This document shows positions 17,293 through 25,663 of a stretch of 64,000 nucleotides of DNA, piece after piece. Position numbers and translations under genes: made by a program. Every line of letters begins with the position of its first letter. The stretch's first letter is position 1. Origin of the DNA: Acidobacteriota bacterium (GTDB taxonomy: Bacteria > Acidobacteriota > Terriglobia > Terriglobales > Acidobacteriaceae). The stretch spans positions 1 to 64,000 of the forward strand of contig JAJYBU010000009.1 in assembly GCA_021778845.1 (NCBI GenBank), in the 5' to 3' direction. The notes under the pieces are model-generated. The model ran no database searches. It was not told the origin of the DNA and saw only the letters and a program-made list of their open reading frames with translations.

Positions 17293-18780
17293 ATGCAGAC
17301 ATTGATTCCACCATCCGCGAGGGCAACGGCGAGGCCGCTGGGAAAGGGCGGGCGGGTGCTGGGCTATGGGCTGACACCGCTGGCGTTGGTGCTGCTTGCC
17401 GTGGGACTGGTGATGGCGGTGCCCGCGTTTTTTCATCCGCGACAAATTTATTTCATGCTCGGATGGGATGGACTGATCGCGCTGCTGGTGGTGGTGGATG
17501 CGGTACGGCTTCCCCGCCCTGAGCAGTTCACGGTGACGCGGACGTTTGTTGATTCTCCGCAGTTGGGGCGGGCTACGCGCGTGGAGTTGGCCGTGCGCAT
17601 GGAGGCCGATGGGATTGCGGATGTGCGGATGGTGGATGATCTGCACCCTGCACTGATGGCGATGCCGGTGGAACAGCGGGTCGAGGCGTTTCCCCACGAG
17701 GAGGCGGTGAGTGCGTCGACGATCTATCCGCGCGAGCGTGGAGATTTTACGCTGAGGTGCGTGTATCTGCGCTATCGCGGAGTACTGAGACTGGTGGAGC
17801 GTTGGGCTGTAGCAGAGCCGGTGGACGAGACTGCCCATGCGGAGGACGCCGCGCGGCAGCAGAGGGTGCGGGTGTTTCCAGCGCATGAGGATAGCCGCCA
17901 GAGTACGCAGTTTTATCTGCTGCGCGCGCGGCAGATTGAGATGCAGAAGCGCAAGCTGCAACTGCGCGGGGTGGGGCGTGAGTTCGAGAGCCTGCGGGAT
18001 TATCAGCCGGGCGATGAGCTGCGGAAGATTTCCTGGACGGCGACGGCGCGGCGCGGCAAGCTGGTGACGCGGCAGTTTACGGTGGAGCGCTCGCAGCAGG
18101 TGTGGATGATGCTCGATGCGGGAAGGCTGTCGCGGACGGCGTTTGAGCTGCGGCGCGACGGAGCCGAAGCCCTGGCTGAGACATCCGCAGAACGAGAGGC
18201 CTCACATCTGCTGACCGTGACACAGTTAGACCAGGCGGCAACCGCGGCGACGATGCTGGCGCGGGTGATCCAGGGGGCGGGCGATAAGTTCGCCATGATG
18301 GCGTATGGACGCGAAGTGCAGCAGTTGCTGCCGCCGGGCGCGGGCGCGATGCATCTGCGGCTGCTAATCGATCTGCTCAGCCAGACGAGGTCGGAGGCGG
18401 CGGAGGCGGACCATCTGAATGCGGTGGCGAGATTGAAGACGGCGCAGCGACGGCGCGGGCTGATCGTTTGGATTACGGAGCTGACGGATAGTGTGGGCAA
18501 GCCGGAGCTGGTGATTGCAGCAAGTGAACTCGGCAGGCGGCATCTGGTGGTGCTGGTGCTGTTGAAGCATCCGGAGTTGGAGGAGATGGCGGCGCGCAAG
18601 CCGAAGACGCGAGAGGAGATGTTCCATTCGGCGGCGGCGCAGGAGATGCTGGAACGGCGGCGCGAGACGATTGCACAGTTGGAGAGGCAGGGCGTGCTGA
18701 TCGTCGAAACCATAGCGGCCGAGGTGGGGATGCAGGCGGTGAGCAAGTATCTCGAGGTGAAGGCTGAGGGATGGTTGTAG
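17293..18780 (+). CDS. DUF58 domain protein (MoxR partner)
   Basis: Two hydrophobic segments at about 25-45 and 50-70 are followed by an immunoglobulin-like part and the DUF58 core, marked by YQPGDELRKISWTATARRGKLVTRQF-type sequence and a VWA-like fold (WMMLDAGRL). The Asp of the MIDAS-like position is present but DAGRL is not a canonical DxSxS. Length 495 aa. DUF58 proteins are standard partners of MoxR ATPases. The gene ends 18 nt before the convergent spoIIM-like gene. Confidence 0.85.
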   Translation: MQTLIPPSARATARPLGKGGRVLGYGLTPLALVLLAVGLVMAVPAFFHPRQIYFMLGWDGLIALLVVVDAVRLPRPEQFTVTRTFVDSPQLGRATRVELAVRMEADGIADVRMVDDLHPALMAMPVEQRVEAFPHEEAVSASTIYPRERGDFTLRCVYLRYRGVLRLVERWAVAEPVDETAHAEDAARQQRVRVFPAHEDSRQSTQFYLLRARQIEMQKRKLQLRGVGREFESLRDYQPGDELRKISWTATARRGKLVTRQFTVERSQQVWMMLDAGRLSRTAFELRRDGAEALAETSAEREASHLLTVTQLDQAATAATMLARVIQGAGDKFAMMAYGREVQQLLPPGAGAMHLRLLIDLLSQTRSEAAEADHLNAVARLKTAQRRRGLIVWITELTDSVGKPELVIAASELGRRHLVVLVLLKHPELEEMAARKPKTREEMFHSAAAQEMLERRRETIAQLERQGVLIVETIAAEVGMQAVSKYLEVKAEGWL

Positions 18781-18798
18781 CGATACAGCTGCCAGTTC

Positions 18799-19764
18799 TC
18801 AGTTGTCCGTTGCTGCTGACTTGCGGCCGCCTTCGGTGAGCCAAAGGATGAGGCCGGTGAAGAGGACGGCGCCGACGGAAAACTTGAGCGCGATGGGAGC
18901 GTGGGTGGGCGAGAGAAAGGCTTCGAGCGTGCCCGCGATGATGAGCAGAGGGATGGTACCGGCGACGAGTTGAACGGCTTCCAGGCCGGCGAGGGCGAGG
19001 GCGGCGCGGCGGCGCAGCATTCCGGGGAAGAGAATTCCTGCACCGAGTCGGAGGCCGGCGGCACCGGCAAACATGATGCTGGGAAGCTCAAGCGCGCCGT
19101 GCGCCGTCATGAAGCTGACCAGGCTGAGGAGCATGTGGTGCTGCGCGCAACAGGTGAGGACTGTGGCAATCTGCAGGCCGTTGCTGAACAGCAGATAGAG
19201 CGTGCCGAGGCCGGCGAAGATGCCGCCGGCAAAGGTGAGAAAGCAGACCGTGATGTTGTTGGTCATGATGCCGGAGGCGGCCTGCGGCTTGATGCTCAGC
19301 ACTCCTTCGGTCCACATCTGGTGATGTTCGATCTTGTTCATCATCTGGGGGCCGAGCATGAGAGCGGCAAAGTCCGGGTGAATGGCGGTGATAAGCGCGC
19401 CAAGCAGGCCGGCGAGCAGAAAAAGTGCGGTGGCCGCCAGAACGTAACCGGAGAGCCGGCGCAGCAGACGTGGGTAGCTGTAGGCCATGAATCGCCAGAG
19501 GGTTACGAAGGAGATGCGCTGACCGGAATAGACGTAGTTGTGGGCGCGTCCTACGAGGCGATTGAGATACTGCTCGAGGGTGCGGGAGCTGCGGTCGGAG
19601 CGCACGGCCGAGAGGTCGGCCGCGGCCTGGCGGTAGAGCAGGCCGAGATCGCGCAGGTCAGCGGGCGGGAGCGACCTGACACCACTGGCTTCAACCTGGT
19701 GAACGAGCGCGTCAAGCCGGTTCCAATTATTCTTGCGAGAATTGATCCAGAGATTCGAGAGCAT
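18799..19764 (-). CDS. SpoIIM-type (stage II sporulation protein M) membrane protein
   Basis: The 321-aa protein has an N-terminal soluble helical part (about 1-105), then five or six hydrophobic helices with the family features ITVCFLTFAGGIFAGLGT and FMTAHGALELPSIMFAGAAGLRLG. Outside spore formers, SpoIIM homologues occur beside RDD and MoxR/DUF58 genes, as here, and are thought to take part in membrane remodelling or transport. It is inverted relative to the rest of the cluster and is divergent from the RDD gene with only 40 nt between starts. Confidence 0.85.
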   Translation of the reverse strand: MLSNLWINSRKNNWNRLDALVHQVEASGVRSLPPADLRDLGLLYRQAAADLSAVRSDRSSRTLEQYLNRLVGRAHNYVYSGQRISFVTLWRFMAYSYPRLLRRLSGYVLAATALFLLAGLLGALITAIHPDFAALMLGPQMMNKIEHHQMWTEGVLSIKPQAASGIMTNNITVCFLTFAGGIFAGLGTLYLLFSNGLQIATVLTCCAQHHMLLSLVSFMTAHGALELPSIMFAGAAGLRLGAGILFPGMLRRRAALALAGLEAVQLVAGTIPLLIIAGTLEAFLSPTHAPIALKFSVGAVLFTGLILWLTEGGRKSAATDN

Positions 19765-19804
19765 AAAGACAGAGGGTAGAGGATACAGTCAGGGGTTCGC
19801 GATT

Positions 19805-20638
19805 ATGTCGAGTTTCGAGCAGCGTAACTTCAGAGACCAAGCAACTGCGGGGCAGGCTGACACGCATTATATCGACACGCCGGAGCAGGTGGAGTTGGAG
19901 TACAGCGTGGCCGGAGTGGGCAGCCGGTTTGTAGCCGTGCTGCTGGACATGTTGCTGTTAGGCGCGTTTGTTGTGGTGGAGCTTGCGGTGCTGGTGCTGA
20001 TCGGCGCCGCAAGCCTGGCTTCGCCCGCCGCGGGCAAGTTCGGAGTGGCTGCGGGCAAGTGGTTTCTCGCATTCATGATCTTCATCAACTTTGCTATCTT
20101 CTGGGGATATTTTGCGCTGTTTGAGGCGTACTGGCATGGGCAGACACCGGGTAAGCGGGCGATGAAGCTGCGCGTGATCAAGGACTCGGGACGGCAGATT
20201 ACGTTGTTTGAGGCGCTGGCGCGGAATCTGCTGCGCGTCATTGACTGGATGCCCAGCCTGTACCTGGTGGGCGTGATTACGATGCTGTGCAACAAGCGCA
20301 ACCAGCGGCTGGGCGACCTGGCTGCAGGAACGATGGTGGTGCATGAGCGGCTGGATGAGCCGTCCCTGCTGTATCAGACAGGCACGACGCAGGGGGCTCC
20401 GGTAGCTGCGGTGTTCCCTGCCGACGCGGTGGCGCGGCTCGACGCGCAGGACCTGATGGTGATTGAGACGTTCTTCGTGCGCATGCTTGACCTGCCCATG
20501 GAGACGCGGGCCGCTGTGGCCTACCGGATGGTAGCGCAGATGACGGCGAAGATGGGCGTGGCTGTGCCCGAAGTCAATCCGGAGCGGGCGCTGGAGTCGA
20601 TTGCGTATCAGATGCGGAGCGTCGGGCGGACGAATTAG
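19805..20638 (+). CDS. RDD family membrane protein
   Basis: The RDD domain lies at about 25-180. SRFVAVLLDMLLL supplies the first R and D, and TPGKRAMKLRVIKD and the downstream NKRNQRLGDLAAGTMVV are typical of the family. Three hydrophobic segments are predicted. A cytoplasmic C-terminal extension of about 90 residues follows. The start at MSSFEQRNF is chosen over the ORF-track start because the track start falls inside the divergent spoIIM gene. The family has been linked to ion or solute transport; the context suggests it belongs to the MoxR cluster. Confidence 0.8.
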   Translation: MSSFEQRNFRDQATAGQADTHYIDTPEQVELEYSVAGVGSRFVAVLLDMLLLGAFVVVELAVLVLIGAASLASPAAGKFGVAAGKWFLAFMIFINFAIFWGYFALFEAYWHGQTPGKRAMKLRVIKDSGRQITLFEALARNLLRVIDWMPSLYLVGVITMLCNKRNQRLGDLAAGTMVVHERLDEPSLLYQTGTTQGAPVAAVFPADAVARLDAQDLMVIETFFVRMLDLPMETRAAVAYRMVAQMTAKMGVAVPEVNPERALESIAYQMRSVGRTN

Positions 20639-20649
20639 GTCCGTCTACG

Positions 20650-20687
20650 CCACCCGTCCGCGAAGAGCGCGTATGAATGGGGTACCC
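20650..20687. repeat. degenerate copy of palindromic repeat family B
   Basis: CCACCCGTCCGCG...CGCGTATGAATGGGGTACCC resembles the family B palindrome at 2466-2499, but the arms carry several mismatches. It sits just downstream of the RDD gene. Confidence 0.45.
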
Positions 20688-20702
20688 ATATATTCCAAAC
20701 GC

Positions 20703-20748
20703 AACATTGAACCCCTCATCTCAGCAGCGAGATGTGGGGTTCAATGTT
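20703..20748. terminator. 20-bp hairpin between convergent genes
   Basis: AACATTGAACCCCTCATCTC and its reverse complement (one mismatch) flank a 6-nt loop, AGCAGC. The hairpin lies between the convergent RDD and M61 genes and can work on both strands. There is no flanking T-run, so termination would be Rho-assisted or act by blocking 3' decay. Confidence 0.65.
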
Positions 20749-20764
20749 GTTGCGAGATTCAGGA

Positions 20765-22666
20765 CTACTTGATGAGTGGTTGCAGGATGTTGTCGAGGCG
20801 GTCTGGAACGCCGTCAGCGTGATCGAGTTGGGGGTAGCGCTCGCCGTTGTGGTAGTCGAGCGAGATGGTCTTGAAGTAGCCGGTATTTTCGACGATGAGG
20901 TTAATGGCGGGACCGCTTCCCCTGGCCCCATCGATAGCTGCGCGAAGCAGCCCCGGAGTGAAGGCGCGACCGTTGACGGCGATGATCTGGAAGCCGGGAG
21001 CGAGGCCGGCTTTGTAGGCTACGCCTCCGACGATGACATCGCCAAGCGTGCCGGCGGAACTTACCGTCAGGCCGAGCGAGTAGGTAGCATTGAGGCCGTC
21101 GCCCTCCATGAGTTGCGACCAGTAGTTAGGCTTGTCAGAGTAGGTGAGCTTGTAGCCGGAGAGAGCGTTGATGCCGGCGATCTCGGGGGCGTGGAGGTCG
21201 TTGGAGTCGAGACGAGCGCGCAGGAAGGTGGCCCAGTCATTGGGGACGACCGCGTTGAGGCCGGAGACGATGTCCTCGAAGGTGTAAGGGACGACCTTCG
21301 GCGGCGTGTTGCCGTCGAGACCTTCAAAGGCTGCGATGAAATCGTTGAGGCTCTTCTTGCCGCCGGTCTTCATGCGGATGGTCTCGTCGATTTCAAGCCA
21401 GAGGAGATCGCCTTCGCTGTAGTAGTCGACGTTGCGACGCCAGTTGTCATAGGAGCCACCGGCGTCGTAGAGCATCTGCGCGGCGCTGGCAGTGTCCTGC
21501 AGGTCGCGCCAGGTGCGGCCGGGGCGAGCATCGTTGAGGTCGGCGGCGATGGTCGCGAGGCGATCGCGGAAGACCTCCGGGCTCCAGATGCCGGAGCGCG
21601 CTGCCAGCACGTCGCCGAGGTAGTTGGTGAGGCCCTCATAGACCCAGAGCAGATTGCCCTTCATCGGTTCCTGGTAGTTGGGTGTGGCGAGGCCGGCAGG
21701 CCGGCGATACTTGCCGTTCCAGGAGTGCGTGAACTCGTGCGGCAGCAGATCCCCTTCCTGTGTGAAGGAGCCTTCGTCGATAAAAGTTTTCTCGGGAACG
21801 CGATCGTCGGAGGACTGGTGGTGCTCGAGACCGAAGTGCGCGACCTGATCAGAGAGCGTCACGAGGAAGTGGTAGGAGCCATAGTGGCGCGACTTATAGA
21901 GCGCACCCGTCTCGCGGATGAGCTTGGAGAACTGGTCGATGTGCTGCTGCGAGAGGGCGATGTCCTCGGGGCCGTCGCCGGCGAGGTCGAGGTAGTGCTT
22001 CGGCGTGACGTCGGGCGCGAGGTCGATCTCGCGGAACCAGCGGCCGGCGAGGACGGGCGAGTCGATGAGTTGCTCGAGTGAGACGGTCTGGAAGGAAGCA
22101 CTTGAAGAGGCTTCGGTGGCGCCAGCGATGGGCTCCAGTGCCGTGCCGAAGTGCCAGCCCTGAGGGATGGTAATGCTGGGAGAGACCATGATGTCGGCGA
22201 CTTTGGTGTGGGCAATGTCGCCGTTCAGCGGATAGACGAGGAGAGTGTTCCAGCTAAGCAGCGCGAGGTTGGCGCTGGTGGAGCCGCCCTCGGTGAAGTT
22301 TGCGGCGCTGGTGGCGAGGAAGTCCATCTTGACATTGAGTTGCGTAACGCCTGCGGGAATGGTGACGTGATAGCTGTACATGTCGACAAGGTCGCGCTCC
22401 CATTTGACCCGGGCTCCGGATGGCGTGGTGATGATGAAGCCAGCCTGGTTGACGATGGGGCCGGTGGGGCCGTGCTCGCCGGGGATCCACTCGGGATAGA
22501 CCAGCGTCATGGGACCAGGCTGCACGGGGATGGTCTCGGAGGCGTGCAGGATCTTACGCGGCGCGTCAGTGAGGTCGACGGAGATCGTAATGGGCGCGCT
22601 CTGTGCGCTGGCAGCAAGCGTGGCAGCACAGAGCGCGGCCAGGGAGATGAGACGGAACGGCGACAT
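20765..22666 (-). CDS. M61-family peptidase with PDZ domain, exported
   Basis: A signal peptide (LAALCAATLAASAQS) precedes the M61 N-terminal beta domain and a thermolysin-like catalytic domain. The zinc motif is LLPHEFTHSWNGK, with the third-ligand helix in WVYEGLTNYLGDVLA. A C-terminal PDZ domain (about 500-600) shows LGDVIVGGVAYKAGLAPG and IIAVNGRAF. M61 enzymes such as glycyl aminopeptidase cut N-terminal small residues; activity here is periplasmic or extracellular. The ATG is preceded by GAGGAG. Length 633 aa is typical. It is divergent from the symporter gene. Confidence 0.88.
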   Translation of the reverse strand: MSPFRLISLAALCAATLAASAQSAPITISVDLTDAPRKILHASETIPVQPGPMTLVYPEWIPGEHGPTGPIVNQAGFIITTPSGARVKWERDLVDMYSYHVTIPAGVTQLNVKMDFLATSAANFTEGGSTSANLALLSWNTLLVYPLNGDIAHTKVADIMVSPSITIPQGWHFGTALEPIAGATEASSSASFQTVSLEQLIDSPVLAGRWFREIDLAPDVTPKHYLDLAGDGPEDIALSQQHIDQFSKLIRETGALYKSRHYGSYHFLVTLSDQVAHFGLEHHQSSDDRVPEKTFIDEGSFTQEGDLLPHEFTHSWNGKYRRPAGLATPNYQEPMKGNLLWVYEGLTNYLGDVLAARSGIWSPEVFRDRLATIAADLNDARPGRTWRDLQDTASAAQMLYDAGGSYDNWRRNVDYYSEGDLLWLEIDETIRMKTGGKKSLNDFIAAFEGLDGNTPPKVVPYTFEDIVSGLNAVVPNDWATFLRARLDSNDLHAPEIAGINALSGYKLTYSDKPNYWSQLMEGDGLNATYSLGLTVSSAGTLGDVIVGGVAYKAGLAPGFQIIAVNGRAFTPGLLRAAIDGARGSGPAINLIVENTGYFKTISLDYHNGERYPQLDHADGVPDRLDNILQPLIK

Positions 22667-22757
22667 ACGGGAAACTCCTCAAATCAAGTTCATGGTGCGA
22701 CTTAGTTTACCTGTGCAGGCCAAAAAGAGACACGGCTCCGATAGAATTGGCGCACGC

Positions 22758-24257
22758 ATGATCCTATACGCAATTGTCCTCGGCCTCATCGTTGTAACGC
22801 TGCTCGGCGTATCACTGGCACGACTGAGCAGTATCAAGACCAAGGCCGACTACCTGGTGGCCGGCCGCTCGCTACCAGCATTTGTACTGGTGTTCACGCT
22901 GCTTTCAAGCTGGATCGGATCGGGCTCGCTGCTGGGCGGCGCGGAGAATGCATACAAGCATGGCTTCGCCGCACTGTGGCAGGCGGGGGGCGGATGGGCC
23001 GGGCTGATGCTGATTTATTTCATCGCACCGCGTGCGCGAAAGTTCGCAAAGTTCACCATTCCGGATCTGCTGGAAGCGCGTTATAACCAGACGGCGCGCG
23101 TGCTCGGTGTGATTGCCGTGTTGTTCACCTACACCGCGATCACCAGCTATCAGTTCATCGGCGGCGGCGACATTCTGCACCTCATCTTTCCGGTGCTGAC
23201 GGCGCGCGACGGCCAGTTGATCCTCGCTGGATTCGTGATCGTGTTTACGGCGATCGCAGGCATGGCTTCGGTGGCGTATATGGATGTCGTGATTGGCTTG
23301 CTGGCCACATTCACGATGATCGCTGCGCTGCCGGTGCTGATTCATCTGGCCGGCGGCTGGAGCGGGGTTCATGCCGCGGTTCCTGCGTCGCATTTCACAT
23401 GGTTCGGCGAGATACGCCCATTCACTAGCTACTACGTTGGGCCTGTGCTGGCCGACGGCTCGCGCGAAAAGGTTCAGTCTGCGTTTGAGATCTTTCTGCC
23501 CACGTGTCTGCTGATGCTTGGGAATCAGTCGATGTATCAGAAGTTTTTTTCGGCGAAGAACGAGAAGGCGGCAACACGCGCAACGGTGGGGTGGATTATC
23601 GGCACGGTGATTCTGGAGTCGATCATCGTTTCTATCGCGGTGGTGGGCTCGGCGATGTATCGCACCGGCGAGGTACATGCGCGGCCGCGGGAGATTCTGG
23701 CGTATACGGCGATCCATAGTTTTGGTGGCTGGAGCGGCTCCAAACTGCTGGCGATCCTGGGAGCGCTGCTGGTGGGCGCGATCTTCGCCAAAGTTGTGTC
23801 GACCGCAAACAACTACCTGTTCTCGCCCGCGACCAATCTGGTCAACGACATCTTTGTGCGCTATCTGAGACCCAATGCACCCAACAACCAGGTGCTGCTG
23901 GTGAGCCGCTTGATGGTGGTGGGACTGGGGGCGTGGGCGCTGTATCAATCGCTGGGGACGACCTCGGTGCTGAAGAAATCGCTGTATGCTTACACGATCT
24001 ACTCGGCGGCGCTGACGCCGGTGATTCTGGCCGCGTTTTTCTGGCGCCGCGCGACGGCGAAGGGCGCGGTGGCGAGCATTGCGGCGGGGACCGCCATCAC
24101 CGTGAGCTGGGACTGGGTGACGCCGCACCTTCCGGCGGGGATCGCCGCGCTGGATGCGATCCTGCCTGCGCTAATCGCCTCACTGATGTGCCTGTTTGCT
24201 GTAAGTCTGGCGACCGCGCCCCCCAGCGAGAGCCACTTGCGGCCGTTTGAGGAGTAA
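22758..24257 (+). CDS. sodium:solute symporter family (SSS) permease
   Basis: The 499-aa protein has about 13 hydrophobic helices. Family features are DYLVAGRSLPAFVLVFTLLSSWIGSGSLLGGAENAYKHG-type N-terminus and FTIPDLLEARYN. The Na-site region in TM1 and the SLS-like Ser residues are visible in LLSSWIGSGS. The substrate cannot be read from sequence. The start at MILYAIVLG is chosen because the track extension lies antisense to the M61 gene's leader. There is no obvious Shine-Dalgarno motif. Confidence 0.85.
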   Translation: MILYAIVLGLIVVTLLGVSLARLSSIKTKADYLVAGRSLPAFVLVFTLLSSWIGSGSLLGGAENAYKHGFAALWQAGGGWAGLMLIYFIAPRARKFAKFTIPDLLEARYNQTARVLGVIAVLFTYTAITSYQFIGGGDILHLIFPVLTARDGQLILAGFVIVFTAIAGMASVAYMDVVIGLLATFTMIAALPVLIHLAGGWSGVHAAVPASHFTWFGEIRPFTSYYVGPVLADGSREKVQSAFEIFLPTCLLMLGNQSMYQKFFSAKNEKAATRATVGWIIGTVILESIIVSIAVVGSAMYRTGEVHARPREILAYTAIHSFGGWSGSKLLAILGALLVGAIFAKVVSTANNYLFSPATNLVNDIFVRYLRPNAPNNQVLLVSRLMVVGLGAWALYQSLGTTSVLKKSLYAYTIYSAALTPVILAAFFWRRATAKGAVASIAAGTAITVSWDWVTPHLPAGIAALDAILPALIASLMCLFAVSLATAPPSESHLRPFEE

Positions 24258-24414
24258 GCTCGGGAGCGCAGGACGATCATGGCCGTTGAGGCGTACAAAT
24301 ACAGCGTTGCCGAAGGTGCGCGTGGATCAATGTCTCGCATGTTCTTTCTCGCATCTAACGGCGCAGGCAGTTGACCCGCAGAGGCCAAACGGCCAAACAA
24401 AAAGGAGATGAACC

Positions 24415-24987
24415 ATGGCTGCGACCAAGACCCCTATTGCAACCGATAGTGCCGCTGCATTGCATGGCCTGATCGGCGATGACGCTACCGCTATGTTTGA
24501 GAGCGATCTGAAGTTCATCGAGTCCAACCCCGCTGGTCGCGCCTCCAGTGAGCACATCGAGTTGCGCGATACCGACGACACCGAGGATAGCGAAGAAGAA
24601 GAGGATGAGTTCGAGGATGAAGAGGATGAGGATGAAGAGGATGAGGATGAAGAGGATGAGGATGAGGATGAAGATGAGGATGAGGATGAGGATGAGGAAT
24701 ATGGAGACGACGATGACGATGAGGATGGAGAGGGCGTACTGCGGGCGACAGGATCAACCAACGTGCGCGGGCCGGTAAAGAATGGAAAGACCGACGTGGA
24801 AGCGGAACTCGAAGACATGGAGGAAGAAGACCGCAGCGGCGCTGAGAGCATCGAGGAAGATGTGGAGGCAGGTGTAAACAGCGATGGGAGCGGGAGCGAC
24901 AATCCGCAGGTTGATCGCGCGATCGATGCGGCGCTTCGCATGAGCGCACTGACGGTGGTTGCTGCCGGATTTGCCGCGAACGCCTAG
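24415..24987 (+). CDS. extremely acidic Asp/Glu-repeat protein
   Basis: A very good ribosome site (AAGGAGATGAACC) precedes the ATG. About residues 52-106 are almost only Asp and Glu, encoded by near-tandem GAGGAT/GAAGAG hexamers. The flanks are ordinary: an N-terminal part with ALHGLIGDDATAMFESDLKF and a C-terminal part ending in ALRMSALTVVAAGFAANA. The predicted charge is extremely negative, and the middle is certainly disordered. Possible roles are binding cations or basic proteins; no family is recognised. The repeat tract probably varies in length between strains. Confidence 0.75.
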   Translation: MAATKTPIATDSAAALHGLIGDDATAMFESDLKFIESNPAGRASSEHIELRDTDDTEDSEEEEDEFEDEEDEDEEDEDEEDEDEDEDEDEDEDEEYGDDDDDEDGEGVLRATGSTNVRGPVKNGKTDVEAELEDMEEEDRSGAESIEEDVEAGVNSDGSGSDNPQVDRAIDAALRMSALTVVAAGFAANA

Positions 24988-25027
24988 ACTTTGGAGTAAC
25001 TAAAATCGCGGGGGGAATGAAGACAGC

Positions 25028-25498
25028 GTGAACGAGACGAAGAGACAACGATCATTGGCGAAGGGGCTGGCAGCGGGGTTGATCGCAGGACTGGCAGCGA
25101 CGGCGGCGAAATCCCTTGTGGAGATGGTCTTCCCGCCGCGCGTGCATGGAGAGCCGGATCCTCCGGAGGCTCTGGCAGAGAGGCTGGCCGGACACACTCT
25201 GGACCGCACTACGAAGGAGACGGCTGGACGGAGCATTCGCTGGGGGTTCGGCGCGGCTGCGGGCGCAGCGTATGGAGCGTTGGCAGAGTATTATCCGGCT
25301 GCGACGGACAAGGAAGGTGCAGCGTTCGGGCTCGCGTTGATGGCGCTCACCGAGGGAACTGCGCTGCCCGCCATGGGGGTTGCGGCACCGACTGAGGAGC
25401 AGACGCCGCGTGAACGCACCAGCGAAGCGACCAGCCATCTGGTCTACGGCCTGGTCGCCGAACGTGTGCGTCACACGGTGCGCGATCTGCTCGGATAA
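25028..25498 (+). CDS. DUF1440 family small membrane protein
   Basis: The 156-aa protein begins at GTG and has glycine-rich helices: GLAAGLIAGLAATAAKSLVEMVFPPR, WGFGAAAGAAYGALAEYYP and FGLALMALTEGTALPAMGV. This pattern and the ending ATSHLVYGLVAE match the DUF1440 (YagU-like) inner-membrane proteins, one of which has been linked to acid resistance in E. coli. It follows the acidic-protein gene by 40 nt. Confidence 0.7.
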   Translation: MNETKRQRSLAKGLAAGLIAGLAATAAKSLVEMVFPPRVHGEPDPPEALAERLAGHTLDRTTKETAGRSIRWGFGAAAGAAYGALAEYYPAATDKEGAAFGLALMALTEGTALPAMGVAAPTEEQTPRERTSEATSHLVYGLVAERVRHTVRDLLG

Positions 25499-25663
25499 GG
25501 GGTTTCAACCACCCCATTTCAGTGCCGTGAAACGATTGGGGAAGAATGCTTCATGCGATGGGATGCATGCACGGATTCAACGCAGGACGGCAGTGCTGGC
25601 GAACTAGACTTCGATTTATCCGCATGGATTTTCTTCGCGGGTGAAGGTGAAACTGCTTTGACT

